In this document: positions 10,892 through 23,641 of the stretch, one piece after another | How the letters are laid out: every line of letters starts with the position of its first letter | Numbering within the stretch: the first letter of the stretch is position 1 | From: Metallyticus violacea | Lineage: Eukaryota > Arthropoda > Insecta > Mantodea > Metallyticidae | Assembly: GCA_030762175.1 (NCBI GenBank) | Contig: CM060840.1 | Coordinates: 43,654,001 to 43,718,000, forward strand | DNA: 64,000 bases | Direction of reading: 5' to 3' | The notes under the pieces: generated by a model | Told to the model about the DNA's origin: nothing | The model's database searches: none | What the model saw: the letters and a program-made list of their open reading frames with translations, nothing else | Made by a program: the position numbers and the translations under genes

Positions 10892-12246
10892 CATTTTTTT
10901 TTTATTTAGGTAAAGAATAGCTATATTTTCACGATTTTAACCTAAATTGGTGCCAGGAGTTCGAAAGTCTTAAGCATTACTAAGTATATTACTTTTACCA
11001 CATGTTCAAAATATTATTGGATATTTATTGTCAATTTTTCATCTATCTTTATCGACCTGTAGCAGAATTCACTACTGAACAGATTGGCCTTGATACTGTA
11101 GTAACTTTGCTGATAGATGGCGAATTCTGTATCATTTGCTTTTTAATGGTAAATGCTTCCTGCTTTGAACCCCCGAACACTTGTCTCAAACGTTATTCAC
11201 CAGTCGCTAGTTGATTTGCCTTTCAGAATATATTTTAAAGAGCATCACCGTGATGCATTCTATTAACAAATTTGCACACAAAGCCCATTCCGATCTAATT
11301 CTATCCAAAATACACTTCACTTGTGTAGCCTTGTGATCCGCATTCACTCAGTATTTCCACTACACCGCAGGTAGTTTTGCAGACACTAGTTGATACAGTT
11401 ATTTTACTTCCCACCTTATCTCATTAAAAAAATCAATGCAGTTCACCATGAGCCATTACATTTGAAAACATGCCACACCCGATACCACATAATATCAGCT
11501 CGTGATATCATTTCATTGTATAGCACGTTACTTGTTGACCTCGAGATCAATCTCAACGCACATTTTTCCTTCACCTTTAAGTTTCCCAGAAACGCTCAAG
11601 TCCTCATTAGAAATCCATGCACTACCGGTTTTTGTACTCTAGTCAGCTTCTTATTCAATGAACAGATACCCTTCTTGCAGGCATTCATGTCTGCAATTGC
11701 TGCTGCGGAAACTTTGATGCCGCTTTTTTATCTTTCTATCATATTTCTCTCCAGCCTAAAGTACACTGTTCCCAGTTTTCTCAATGAACTTTTCTTGCAT
11801 TTTTCTTTCTTGTTTAATACTCAAAATATACATTTCCGTCGTAAATTTTTGTGTTTTCTGGCACGAAACATCTTTTGCAATCAAATTGATAATAGTTATT
11901 GTTTAAGTGCGCAAAACTGCTCAGGTCATTACGCGCATGCAATCAAACTTCCGAATAATAACTAAAATATGAAATTTTTGAAACATAGGGAGTCATAAAC
12001 TCAAAATATGTATATGGAACACTAGAAGAATACCAAAAGAAATTACGTTATTGAGCTGCTTGACTCCATATCTCTAAGATTATATCAGGTGTAAAAAAAA
12101 TATATTTTACAAGGGTCGGTGGTAAGTAGATAGGTACCAATATGTTATTAATAAACCCTTATCCAGACACGCTTTGTTTACGTGCAGCATCTCTGAAATA
12201 TCGAGGAGACGCAGGCAGTAAGGAATCACAATAACATCTTAATCAA
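10892..12246. other. intergenic, with one unexplained 191-codon open frame (11390-11965, +)
   Basis: The open frame is rich in Phe, Leu and Ser, resembles no family I know on either strand, and has no visible splice or promoter context. It may be the antisense reading of a decayed element. The rest is AT-rich. Confidence 0.4.
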
Positions 12247-12698
12247 CTACAGAAGGTGGTCGATACATTTTGTGCATCGCCTGTTTGTGCAATGTCGTCG
12301 AACTCTTGGAGAGATTCCCGACATATCTCGGATGACCACAACTGCTATCAAAGTCGTGTCAGAAGATCTCGCTGTGTCTCCACAGGAGTCTCGTACACCA
12401 GGGTTTGCATGTACTCCCAGAAAAAGAAATCCAATATTATCAGTTCAGGTGTGCGAGAGGACAAGGCTTTTGGGCCTCTATATCCAATCCATTTGTTACC
12501 AAGGGTGTCATTCAAATGGTCATGTACCTCATGATCGAAGTGTGTTGGAGCGCCATCATGCGGAATCACATCACAGGACTGATTTCCAAATGCAACTTTT
12601 CCAGCAACTCGGGTGACTGTGGGATATAATGAATGCTGTGCGTCAGGTAACAGCTGTAGCAGTATCGCTGGTAAACAAACCTTAACTAATGAATGCAA
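12247..12698 (-). pseudogene. Tc1/mariner-superfamily transposase C-terminus (DD41D-like spacing)
   Basis: The minus-strand frame from 12698 to 12348 contains PHDGAPTHF (second catalytic Asp, about residue 48), NKWIGYRGP, SRTPELIILDFFFWEYMQTL (third Asp, about residue 90, in LDFF) and VYETPVETQRDL. These are the hallmarks of the insect DDE transposases usually found behind a DUF4817 helix-turn-helix. The two Asp are 41 residues apart. A frameshift at about 12345 continues as IRDMSGISPRVRR, NRRCTKCIDHLL and a stop at 12247-12249, the normal C-terminus of this family. The N-terminal half is not recognisable upstream. Both visible catalytic Asp are intact, but the frameshift and missing N-terminus make it a pseudogene. 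Confidence 0.85.
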
Positions 12699-12742
12699 CT
12701 TCTGCTGCTTGTCGCGGCGTCTAATGTTTGTTTACCTAGTCA

Positions 12743-12757
12743 TCCCCCCCCCCCCCG
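12743..12757. repeat. poly-C tract
   Basis: Run of about 13 C. Similar C runs occur near 9573, 25240, 42881 and 50201. Confidence 0.7.
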
Positions 12758-13711
12758 TTTCGGAGGCTGTAGCGCTTAAACAAAGTATTTCTGGGCATCG
12801 GTTTAACAACAATATATGATCACACGGTACCCATTTACTTTGTAATATTTCTATACACCCAGTATTTGCATATTTTGCTCTAATCCTGTATCTTCCTTAA
12901 TAGACCATTGCTTTAGTTTTATTTTTTTTATGTATGTTTTTCATATTATAATATTTTATACTATATATTATATATAAAAATTGGATAAAATGACAAACTT
13001 GTCATAGCCCAGTTTGCGGTCAAGCATTTATTGTTGGTTCCACTGTTTATTTGGATATGTCGAATATATTTTTCTTTCAATTTAGAGGATACACGCTTAC
13101 TAATTTCTATTTTTACAAGGAAGATGCCACTGCTAAATTGCTACAAACCATACCCAGAGTATTGATGTCCACACAGATTTCTCTCTGCACACACATTTCC
13201 TTTCCAAGCACCACATATGCGCGATTCGTTTGCTTTTTTGTTTTTGAAAGCCACAGATTCTTCGTTAATAATATTGAGCCTATCGTAACGTTTACCGACC
13301 ATTGGCAAAGAGTGAATGACGAAAGTTTTTAATTTTAAATCAGTTAAAAGATATTATTAACATTTTGTTCGTCTATTTTTTACAGATATTACTTTTTCTT
13401 AATTCATTTTTTCTTACCTGATATGAAAGTACGCAAGTCTCGGTTCTTTAGGCTTTCTTAGGATAAAGCGATGCTTCTGTAAAGTTAGTGTCATTATTAG
13501 TAAATATACTAGTCGGTAAGTTCGTGTGAAAATACCTAACTGTTTTGAAAATTTTTGTTTTATTTCTTTATATAATCTTCTTTCAAAACTATGAACTTAG
13601 TCCAGCGATTTTCTAATTTATTTATCCCATCCATAAAGTGATATTTCTTTACCTATACAAAATGCGCATTTGTTTTGGCAACATTTTCATTTGAATCAAA
13701 TTTATTTATTG

Positions 13712-14396
13712 GCGAACAGGAAGTAGTCCAAGGGAGGTAAATCCGGAGAGTAGGGGGATGATGAAGGACATCATACCTGAAGCCCAATAATTTTGGATCG
13801 AATGACGTACTATATGATGGAATAGAACCTTTTCTTCATTTGCGTCGTTTAATTGCTTCAGCAATACTCACACCGATGATGTTTTTGCTTTTTTCCAAAA
13901 AAAAAGTCAATTAATATTACGTTGTAGTAATTGCAAAACACAACCGCCATCGCCTTTACTGCTGAGAGGACTGTTTTTATCTTCTGTGGAGCGCTTTCTC
14001 AGGTTATGGTTGACTGTTTGACTATTCTTTCGTTTCTGGAGTTAGTGATGGGTGCCGGAGGTCCAGTACCATTTCCGAAATTCACCTGGATTTCGTTTAA
14101 ATAGCTGCAAATTCTGGGTAGAAGTGACAACTAGTTCCCTTTTCTATTCATGCGTTAGCAAACGCGGCACCTACATCGCCGATAGCTTTTTCATTGGCAA
14201 ATGATTATGCACCTTATCTCCAGAAATGCCCACAGCTTCAGCAATCCCCCACCACCTTTAGTCTTCAATTTCCCAGCACCACGTCGTAGATTTTTTTCAA
14301 TTATTTCGGGAATCATTACTTCGACAGAACATCCGAAACTATCCCATCGCTTGTGCTCGTTCGGCCAATCTAAACTAACCAAACTATTTATACAAC
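13712..14396 (-). pseudogene. mariner-family transposase, long decayed copy
   Basis: Minus-strand order matches a mariner transposase. It runs from IGRTSTSDG (about 14370) and CSVEVMIPEIIEKN (about 14325) through IAEAVGISGDKVHNHLPMKK (second helix-turn-helix, about 14240-14185) and KLSAM-stop-VPRLLTHE-stop-KR. It continues with LQLFKRNPGEF (about 14110), then shifted frames leading to SPYSPDLPPLDYFLFANK (about 13755-13712), the block containing the third catalytic Asp. Stops at the two positions named and several frameshifts show long decay. The DNA between 13860 and 14000 keeps only patches of similarity. It is oriented like the copies at 7.7 and 12.3 kb but not the same subfamily as the latter. 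Terminal repeats were not found. Confidence 0.85.
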
Positions 14397-15618
14397 AACC
14401 TGAGAGAATGTCATAATGTGTGTCCAGCTTTGCCTTGGCTTCTACGGACGTTGCCGCTTTTAAAGAAGTAATATTTTTAATACAGCACTTTGTGTTTCTA
14501 GCTTGTTTACAAATTTAAGCAGGAAAATAGCTCTCAAACACAGACTAAACCTCGTAACTGTTTATAATTATTGACAAAGTCCACCCTTTAAACTTGCATG
14601 GACTCAACTAACTCTACTCTCAAAGCCCCTGTGACACGGCAGGAAGTTGCTGTGATTACTGATAGTGATATAGTGATATGATTTCATCTGTAAGCTCGCT
14701 GACTTCCTTTGCAGTCCCTTAAGGTATTATAAGCCTCCCACATACCAACAATATAACCTAGGTTCACTTGAAAAAGAATTACGGATGCACATTATCTCCT
14801 TTCTTCCATGCTGCAAGCTCACTATTCAAGGGCAAACAATTTCAGCCGATTGTGCAACAAAAACTACTGATTTTTGAAGGCATATTCCCTAATCAAGAAA
14901 CAATTGTGGGTTTTCTTTTGTGATCTCCAAGAACTGCCGCAATCAGCAAGCGTGAGAAGTGATCGTAATAACCGGGAGCAAAAAACCACTACAGCACCTG
15001 CATTTCACTTAAATTAATGCAAGCGCATTCTACAGTCAAAGCACTTGCTTCGCCGCTCTACTAGGTACTCAATAATTTGGAGTCAATGTATCGAATTAAT
15101 GTCCGGTTTCCGAAGAAATTTTAATTTGTGCATATCTAGCCGCATATCATATAGCACTGGAAACAACAGGTAAGTACGACATACATTTGGGTAAGAAGGC
15201 GATGATATATTAATACTAGGAAAGGAAAGAAGTGGTATAAAGTTATTAAGTGCTTCCGGAATATGCCGATTAAGGGGTTTGAGGATTACATGTGTCCACA
15301 GATGGTGGCATCTTTCCCCTCCGAGAGGACCTTAAGTTGGTTATGAATGCCGCATGTTTTAGTACAGAAAAACAAACAGGTCGCCACTAAAATCAAAAAG
15401 TCCACCCTCAGTTACTTTTTCGGCTAAGCTAAATCTGAAAAGACACATTATGTGCTCAAAATGTTAAAATATAAAAAGACCATACATTTGGAGACTATTG
15501 CAGAGTAATTAAGTTTGGAACTAATATATAAATAGCAATACTAAACACCATTAAAAGGATGAGAAATGACAAAAGATTAGATAAGGACGGTTAATTCCAT
15601 CTTCATTTTCATTTCAAT
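14397..15618. other. no recognised feature
   Basis: AT-rich sequence without recognisable coding or repeat content. Confidence 0.5.
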
Positions 15619-15893
15619 TGTGTTTAACGCCTGTTGGGTTGGGTTGGTACTTGAGTGTCACAGGCGGAGACATTGATGATTCATGAGATGAAATGATAAC
15701 TTGGGAAAGGATTTTTTTAAGGAAGGAAGCATTCCAGGTTAAGTTTAGGGTACCTTCCCGGCATTAACCATTTATGAGGACTGAGGAAAACCTGGAAAAA
15801 ACCTAAATTAGGGAAGACGGTCCTGGTGGAAATGGAACCTCGGAACTCCCGCTCACGAGTCCACGCATTAACGGCTTCGGCCATCCAAGGCGG
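15619..15893 (-). mobile_element. tRNA-derived SINE, family A, diverged
   Basis: The layout is the same as at 842-1146: the rc head CCGCCTTGGATGGCCGAAGC ends at 15893, the body has GGAAAACCTGG, and the end reads GGCGTTAAACACA at 15619. The B-box is mutated (GGTTCCATTTCC), so this copy is older or faster-decaying than the others. It contains a small TTGGG/TTGGT insertion near 15637. Confidence 0.88.
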
Positions 15894-16849
15894 TTCTTCA
15901 TTGTGTCGAGTACAGCCCCATTTCCAAGCGATTCGTGAACTGAGCGCCAGAGGTTCATAGGGTTAAAATGATAACCCGAAATATACACACAGTATATGAA
16001 TTCAAAAAATAAAGGTATAAGAAAATAAAATATACGTCAACGATACCAAAAATAAAAAAAAAAAAAAAATTAAACACAATAAAGTTGCAAAAAATACGAG
16101 AGAGTGAGAGAGAGAAAGAAACGTTGGAATGATTCCTTTCTGGAATGAAAGTAAAACATCACAGAATATTCTCATGCGCAAAATACCTATTGCGAAAAAT
16201 GGCAGTGTGCCTTATAACCACCCTGTACTTAACTACTTAAAGAATTCCAGCATAACGGCCCAATGTGTATCTTTGTGAAATGCCAAGCAAACCGGAAACG
16301 ATCACAGCATGTGGTCCCCAGGTCCATGAATACATCTCTTAGCACAAACTCAACAAATCATATGTACGGGGACCGGCCCCAAAGAAAGACTTTAAATTGG
16401 CACAAGGGTTTCCGTGCCTTGTTATTCACACACTAAAGCTTCAAAAGAGGAAATTAGAAGTAAATGTGTCGTTGTCAGAAGTAACCATACGATTGACTGC
16501 TTATATATATTTGTCAGCTCTTTACACAAAAGCTTTCGATGTATGCATAGAAATAAATAATCCATTGAACTATCGTTTTTGCTGAATGAAAACTGTTCAT
16601 ATTTTCTGATTCTTTACCACATGGAATCTCTCAAACCGATCTTAATTTTGTTTCATCGCACTACAGTTTTTTAGAAAAGAACAATTCTTATTATTTATTC
16701 AGTGAGCAGATACATAAAATAAATAATTTGAGAGATTTAAACAAGATAATAAATGGAACAGTAGGGCTAAATCAGACCATTGGACCAGAAAAAAAAAGGG
16801 ATCACAAAAGAGCAATTTCATTCCTAGAGGAAAAAAAAAAAATGTGAAT

Positions 16850-17400
16850 TATGGACCATTGGCTTCTCCTACTAATGTCGTTCTTCCACACTCCATGTTA
16901 AGTTTGACCTGGTGAAGCAATTTGTTACTGCTCTGAATAAGGATGGTGATTGTTTCAACTTTCTTGTTACAAAGTTCCCACAGAAAACTGAAGCTAAGAT
17001 AGCAGCAGGTATTTTCGATGCACCCCAGATTCGTGAACTTATGTAGAATGAGACCCTTCCTCAGTGATGTCCGATTCAGAGAAGTCAACATGGCTAGCAC
17101 ACAAAAAAGTGACAGAAAACTTTCTTGGCAACAAGAAATCTGAGAGCTAAAAGAAATTGTGAAGGAAATTTACAACATTTTAGAAATCTAGAGTGTAGAT
17201 TGAGTGATAAAGTGCATTTTCTCAACAGTCATATTGATTATTTCCCTGCGAATCTTGGCACAATGAGTGAAGAGCGAGGTGAGGGTTTCAGAAAGACATT
17301 AAAACAATGGAAACCAGCTATCATGCCAATGGGATATGTAAATGATGGCTGATTACTGTAGGTGTTTGAAAAGGGACACGTGAAGAACATATCAGAACCT
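16850..17400 (+). pseudogene. decayed copy of a multi-copy arthropod ORF of unknown function
   Basis: Three frames join in order. DLVKQFVTALNKDGDCFNF and KFPQKTEAKIAAGIFDAPQI then RELM-stop lie at 16908-17046. KVHFLNSHIDYFPANLGTMS then EERGEGF are at about 17209-17292. MMADYCRCLKRDT is at about 17339-17377. The signature (K-HFLHSH-D-FPENLG---DE-GERFH followed by -ADYCW-L-RD) is one I know from many near-identical uncharacterised proteins in arthropod genomes, which suggests a mobile-element product; its biochemical role is not known to me. At least one in-frame stop and three frameshifts break it. It is not a functional gene here. Confidence 0.55.
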
Positions 17401-17754
17401 CGAAAAACTTAAGTTCCAGAAACTGAACTATTTTTCCCTAACAGTGAAAAAAAAAAATTGTAAATTCATAATTATTGACACGTAGCTCTCTTTTTTCAAT
17501 ATATTCATTAATATTTAAGTTAAAATGAAACCTATAAAAATTGTTTTGTATTAGTTATATGCCTTAAAACTTAATAATATTTCACAAAAAATATAAATAC
17601 ATTACAGTGTGATTTTGTTTTAAAGCCTAGATCTATAGAGAAAAACTTAAAGCATATTTGAATTCAGGGCATTCACATTACACATATCCAGTTGAAAAAG
17701 GGGGGAAAAAAGCAAGAAAAATTCCTTTTGTAGACGAGTGAATTAGATGACAGA

Positions 17755-17806
17755 AAAATACTACTTGCTGCATATTATAAAAATACTACTTGCTGCATAT
17801 TATAAA
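17755..17806. repeat. 25-bp tandem duplication, two units
   Basis: The unit AAAAATACTACTTGCTGCAT plus ATTAT occurs twice back to back with no mismatch. It lies in AT-rich non-coding DNA. Confidence 0.9.
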
Positions 17807-20800
17807 AAAGGTTACAGGATGTTTATGAAAATGCAAAGTAAGCAAGAAAACCGTACCAAAAGCAATAGTTAATTAAGGAGAATGACAAGGATCAAATTAT
17901 CTTTTAATTTATTTAATATTATTTTGCTGTAGACACAAGCCAACGACAGAACATAGTAGGGACTACTTTGTTTATACATAATCAAGCCCCTGAAAATGAA
18001 TTCAAAAGAACAGTCCACAAATTACAAAATAATGCAATTTTACAATTAACAAATTTTCTCTGTAGGTGTAAAGACATACCTATGAAGGCTAATATGCACA
18101 CAGAACAAAAACATATGAACATATAACAGAAAAGAATGTTCTGACTCTCTGTTATAAAAACAAAATGTATGAACTGCAAGAATACATCAAAGGTCTCATA
18201 ATGTAATGGGTTTTGATATATATAACCATGGACCACGGCAAAACAGCTGGGGAGATTTTTAATTGTTATGATTATATAAAAATGTCTTCTAAATATTGTC
18301 ATGTATACCACAAATATGTCGTATAATTTACTTTCCATGGGTTCTTGTACAGTAAGAATAATTGCATAGTTATTACAATGTTTGTTCCTTAATATTGATA
18401 GCACAATTTTTTTTTTTTTTTTTTTTTTTTTTTGAGGATTAACCATTAAGGTTAATTCGTGTTAATGTTGCAGTACTATAGAGAATGCAACAAGCCAAAA
18501 CGCACAGCTACATTAATCCCTATATGGACATTATAAACATTCTAAAATATATAAATACAAAGGGAAATATATAAAACAAAATTAGTTAAGCTAAAATGCC
18601 ATAACTAAAGAGCAGTACATTTTATACTCTGTCATGTGCTATACAGTGACGTTTTGCCACATTAGATACATAGCAGATTTGAATGTTCGTATTTTTGGAT
18701 GATTAATAAGCTCCTTTTTGGTAACAGAGTGCATTTGCAATGTGTATATACAAATTACACTTTTTAGTATTTATGTTATACATTTGTATATTTATAATGA
18801 AATAATTTTTAAAAATCTACCAAACGTTTCTTGATCGTGGTTATTCCCAAACACTTTAAAAAAAAAACGAATCGTTCCTTCGCACAAGATATTTATTTCG
18901 TAAGTAGCAAGGCCGCAATTAAATATTGAAACATTAAATTTTATTATTACTAATTTTTGGGGCACTAAACATGTTCGGTTACTACCAGATCCTTTCGCAG
19001 AATTTTGCTGCATCTTTTCTTTTCTATGATTTGTCCAACTTTAAACGTTCCTAAATATTTTTTCTTTGAAGGCATGAGCACAGTGTCGTGTACGAACCCA
19101 GAAAATACAAAATATGATTGAATGGGCAATATTCGCCGTTTATGAATAAATGTGACGCAGGCATGAAATGTTTGCTAGAGTCCGACAGGCGCTGCTACGA
19201 CAATTAATGAATGTAATCAGGTTCAAGGAAGAAACTTTGAACATCTTCTGTATTCCGTTCCAAGGATACTTGCAGAATAAATTAATAAAATCATGTCATA
19301 ATTGTTAAATGACCCTAACATCTGCGTTTTCTTCGATAATGCGTGCCTCCTTTAGACCCGTCAGAGGGTCGTTTAACAAAAAGTTCCTTGTTGTCAGATT
19401 TTCTCTCCTCCAAATTTGCCTCAGTGATTATATGCGCTAAAAGTGCAAAAATGATTCTGTAGCATGTAAAACTAAGATATTTAACTTAGAACCAGAAACA
19501 ATATTGAAATATATTTTTCATTGCGTAATTTAAAAATAATTTTGAAAAAGCATTTGATTATTTAAGATATCTAAAGGAAGTTGGTACATACAATACAAAC
19601 GAAATGTGTTTAACACATAAGTTTCCAATAAACAGAATATTCTGTACTGTCAGATTAGAAGTTGTCGTGCTAAGATGCTATGATACATTTGCAAATTGCA
19701 TAAATCATTATGTACGACCCAACAGGCAATAAACCTGTACACTCTATCGTCTGTGATCAGTTCCCTTTACATTGAATGGAAAGTACAAAGGAAATAGTCG
19801 CCAAGCAGTTTGCTATACGGATCTCACAGCGCACAGATCAACAACATAAAGCATCGGTCGACAGATGAAAGGGAAAAGACGGAAGAGAAAGTACAGCAAA
19901 TCTAGAGCAATGCGCTCTTGCCTTAAATAGCTTGTGGTTCCCTGAGAAACATTACTTGTGTATTTAGTACAGATACAACATGATTTAGCATACACGGACG
20001 TCCGTGGGAAAAGCCACAACCAGCCAACCGTCGCATAATGGAATGCTGCTTATTTAGTTCTTCCTAAGCAGATAGCCATGTGTCTCCCTGCATTTATGTT
20101 AACCTAAATTGTTTTACCTAATAAAAAGAATAAAATTATGACCTATTTTATTTGAACATGTATTCCGTGTATGTTACAGCCATTCCATAGGCAAGTGGCT
20201 CCGAAGACCGGACATCCATTCACCGGTAATGACCCTTGGACTCTCCATAAATGTCTACTGACAATCTAGTCATGTTATCTTCATGTTTCTTTTAGCACAT
20301 TTGTGCATGTTCCACAAAGAATTCGGTTCGTGCACAATTCAGTAATTTATATTGTTATATTCATGTTATTCTGTTATTGTTTCAAGTATTTAATTATTTA
20401 AAATTACTGATATACAGAAACCACAAATTGATAGTACTTAGCACATCTTAGCAAATGTAAAAATGCCCATCTTCTTAATGCCTGAAAAAGTTCAGAATTC
20501 TTCATTTCTGGGATCATGCCTTTTAATACGACCAGTCTGTTTTCTAATGTTTACCCTTCTCAGCTAAGTTTTTTCCTCAATTATAGAAATAAGCTTGTTA
20601 ATATTTTCTCCTCTCATTTGAACTTAAACATTTAAATATATTAAAAGTGGACCAAAATATATCTAGTTATATTAATTTTCTTGCTTATCTAAAATTACAT
20701 CAACGTATTAAATGTGCCTTCATATGTATTCGTATTCGAAGAATTAATTTGTTACAACATTGTTTAAAACACTGGAAATTTCTATGATATGAAACAATTA

Positions 20801-21318
20801 TTTTATAACGAAACAGTTGCATAAATTTAAAAAACAACAAGGTAGACTTTGTGCTGAAATGTATGGTGAGATATGGTACGGTGCAAACTCCAATATGTAT
20901 TACTTTAGTCTATAGAAAAGTTTCGTTGTACAGTTATTTAAACTTAACCTGTTAAATATTTATTTTTTATTATTCAAATACATAATTTAATAAAAATGCA
21001 CAGCTCTTACATGGTATAAACGTAAAACAGACAGAGATATGGATAAAAAAAAACTGCATTTCACTATATTTATCCCAGAGACCTAGATAAAACCTCATGC
21101 GCGGTTTTAAGCTAATAAAATTCCCACTAATATGTGAAATCACAAAAGTTTTCATTTTGTAAATTAAAAGTAGGGAAATAGAAACCCCCTGTGCCGTTTT
21201 ATAAAACCGTTTCGAAAAGAGACTAATTATCATTAAATATTGATAAAAAAAAAGGATATGCATTCATAATGTATAATCGCCAGTTCCCAATTTAAAACTA
21301 GAAAGCAATTAAAAGTAT
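17807..21318. other. AT-rich stretch without recognised genes
   Basis: Contains a T27 run at 18407-18433. A 154-codon minus frame (17982-18446) begins in that homopolymer and looks like chance in AT-rich DNA. Nothing else on either strand resembles a known family. Confidence 0.5.
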
Positions 21319-21542
21319 TGGTGATACATGAAATGAAATGATAAATTGGGAAAGGATTTTTTTTTTAAGGAAGGAAACGTTCCAGACCTAAGTTTAGGGT
21401 ACCTCCCCGGCATTTATCAGTTATGTAGACTGAAGAAAGCCTGGAAAAAACCTCAGTCAGGGAGGACGGTCCTGGTAGGATTCGAACCCCAGACCTCCGA
21501 CTCACGAGCCCGCGCCTTAACGACCTCGGCCACCCGTGGCGG
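21319..21542 (-). mobile_element. tRNA-derived SINE, family A, 3'-truncated
   Basis: The head (rc CCGCCACGGGTGGCCGAGGT) and B-box (rc of GATTCGAACCCC at about 21478) are intact. The copy ends at GGTGATACATGAAATG, lacking the last 40-50 bp and the tail seen in the 0.8-kb copy. Confidence 0.9.
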
Positions 21543-21945
21543 TAAAACAAAGATCTAATAGCTATGTTCTCAAAACATTTATCTCGTTTCAGCTGCACAT
21601 CTACCCTGCCGCTCAAAAAAGTAAATTATGAAATACGGTTCATAGTTTGGGTAATTACGCTGAAAGCAAGCTAGTTTTTATCTCAAAAGAGAGCAATTCG
21701 AATGATTTGTGATATCAAGGGACCAGTTTTAAAAAATAAATATTTTGAAATTTTCTTGCGATTGTATGTTTTCTTTTATAAATGTTGTTACAAATCAGGA
21801 ATATTTTATGAAAAATATGCAAATACATAATGTCAATACTCGATACAAAACTAATCTTCATAGATCCGTTGCTAATTTATCTTGCTATCAAAAGGGTGTC
21901 CATTATGAATGAGTAAGAATATTTGATGTTGTCACGAGTAACATT

Positions 21946-21946
<1 letters not shown>

Positions 21947-21995
<49 letters not shown>

Positions 21996-22014
21996 GTTGT
22001 TGTTGTTGTTATTA
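21947..22014. repeat. compound (TTA)n(TTG)n microsatellite
   Basis: About 16 ATT units pass into about 5 TTG units and back to TTA. The poly-Tyr and poly-Cys frame here is an artefact. Confidence 0.95.
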
Positions 22015-22466
22015 TCCGACGATGGACCAAAATGTAAATATGCTCTTACAGAATACTTATGTAATAAGGCCTACTACTTACTCTGTAGAAGAGTTTATAA
22101 ATGAACGGTTTTTTTTCTTTCTTTGATAACATATTAACTGTACTTTGGAAAATGTGTTTTCTATAATTTGAAAAGGTGCTACATGTGTTACAATATAACC
22201 ACAATGTTCTCATAAATGATTGGTTATAAGTTTTCTCACATTACATGTTCTGTATAATGCATATGTAATCAATTACACTATGCAATATAAATCATTTACA
22301 GTAGCTATGTACAGAAAAACATGTGGTATGTTCAAGTACTTCTGTACAAGAACCCTTGGAATGCTATTAAATGTTATGTTACATTGTGCTACCTAACTTT
22401 ACTTATCATAGTTATGTAGTTTTTCTTTTAATTTACAATTATCGTGACTTTTAAAATTGTAATAAT

Positions 22467-23616
22467 CAGAGCCCGGAAGTTCTGTCATTTGTTTTGATTA
22501 AAATAGACAGGCAAAAAGGCACTTAAAATACTGAAAATAGGCAGTAATGTAATTAAAACAGGCATTTATTACAAGTTAAAACAGAGAGTAATATTATTCA
22601 TTATTAATGAAAATAAGATAATAAATACTTTTTATCACTTAAAGTACTTAATACTTCTTGGTTACAAGCAACAACAAGACGTTCTTTCAAGATATCTCTG
22701 TTATAGTCAGCAGCTTGTTAGAGAAAACCTTTTTCTTCATGGAAAAAAAAAAAAAGACGTTCTAATTCCACTTAAGTGATTAGAGTATATTTAAAACAAA
22801 CTATTTCGGAAGGGCTCGTACCAATTACAACAGAACATTTGCCTTTCAGGACATCATAGAAATGTTGATCAAGACAAAATAAAGTGGTTTTTAATAGTCT
22901 TGGTGAATGGGCAACAGATGCGCAGTAGTTTCTGGTCTAGTTCAGTTTCTGTTTGTAGGAGAATCAGTACAGTATCTCTCTTACTTCCGTACTGAACACG
23001 TAGGGAGGGTTTATTACACAGCTCTAGCGCTCTCTGCTTTCTCGCTTGCATTTGTTTGTTACATTTATGCAGTTGAAAAGTTACCTCCGCCACTAATTTC
23101 AGAATTGTGTCGCGCAGATCGGTACAAGGTCATTCACCAGGACTATTCAAAACTACAGTACTTCCCTCATCCTCCCTATATATTCATATTCATATCCCTC
23201 TGATGTTCATATGTCCGAGGTAACTTTGTGTTTCGTTCACTAATGAAAGCTCTGCTATTTAAAGAGTTTAAGTGAATGTGTTGACGATAAAGATTTTGAC
23301 TGCTTGAAAAGAAATGAATGAATAACAAGATTCACAATAGATATTTTTGAGGTGTACATATCATGTAATTTTTATAACTTTTTCCCCTTCGATATATTGA
23401 ATTTCTTTATGTGATTTTTAAAATACATAAATAAACACAGAAATTTTTAAAGACCCAAAACAGTCTAAAAAGATTTTAAAAGTTTCAAATAGGTAAAAAA
23501 GGGCGGGGAGTAACTGGCCCTATCGACCCCAAATGTACGGAAACATGTTCATTTATATTTCTCTTAAATATATCCGTCCAATTTAAAAAGTAATTTTGCC
23601 TAACTTCCGGGCTCTG
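22467..23616. mobile_element. candidate DNA transposon with perfect 15-bp terminal inverted repeats
   Basis: CAGAGCCCGGAAGTT at 22467-22481 is the exact reverse complement of AACTTCCGGGCTCTG at 23602-23616, and both ends lie in AT-rich DNA. Ends starting CAG and a 1.15-kb size fit a non-autonomous hAT-like element, but a clean 8-bp target-site duplication was not seen (GTAATAAT against ATAATTTC). Inside are a 98-codon plus frame (22907-23203) and a 74-codon minus frame (22869-23093). Neither is recognised. The family assignment is inference; the inverted ends are seen directly. Confidence 0.6.
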
Positions 23617-23641
23617 ATAATTTCGCTATCTCGGTGCTTCA

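Noticed and set aside
16372..16390. CCGGCCCCAAAGAA shared with the family D copy at 10.11 kb
   Set aside because: Only 14 bases match and the flanks do not align; likely coincidence.
17982..18446. 154-codon minus-strand frame with a poly-lysine start
   Set aside because: The start lies in the T27 homopolymer and the rest is AT-rich hydrophobic translation with no family resemblance; probably chance.
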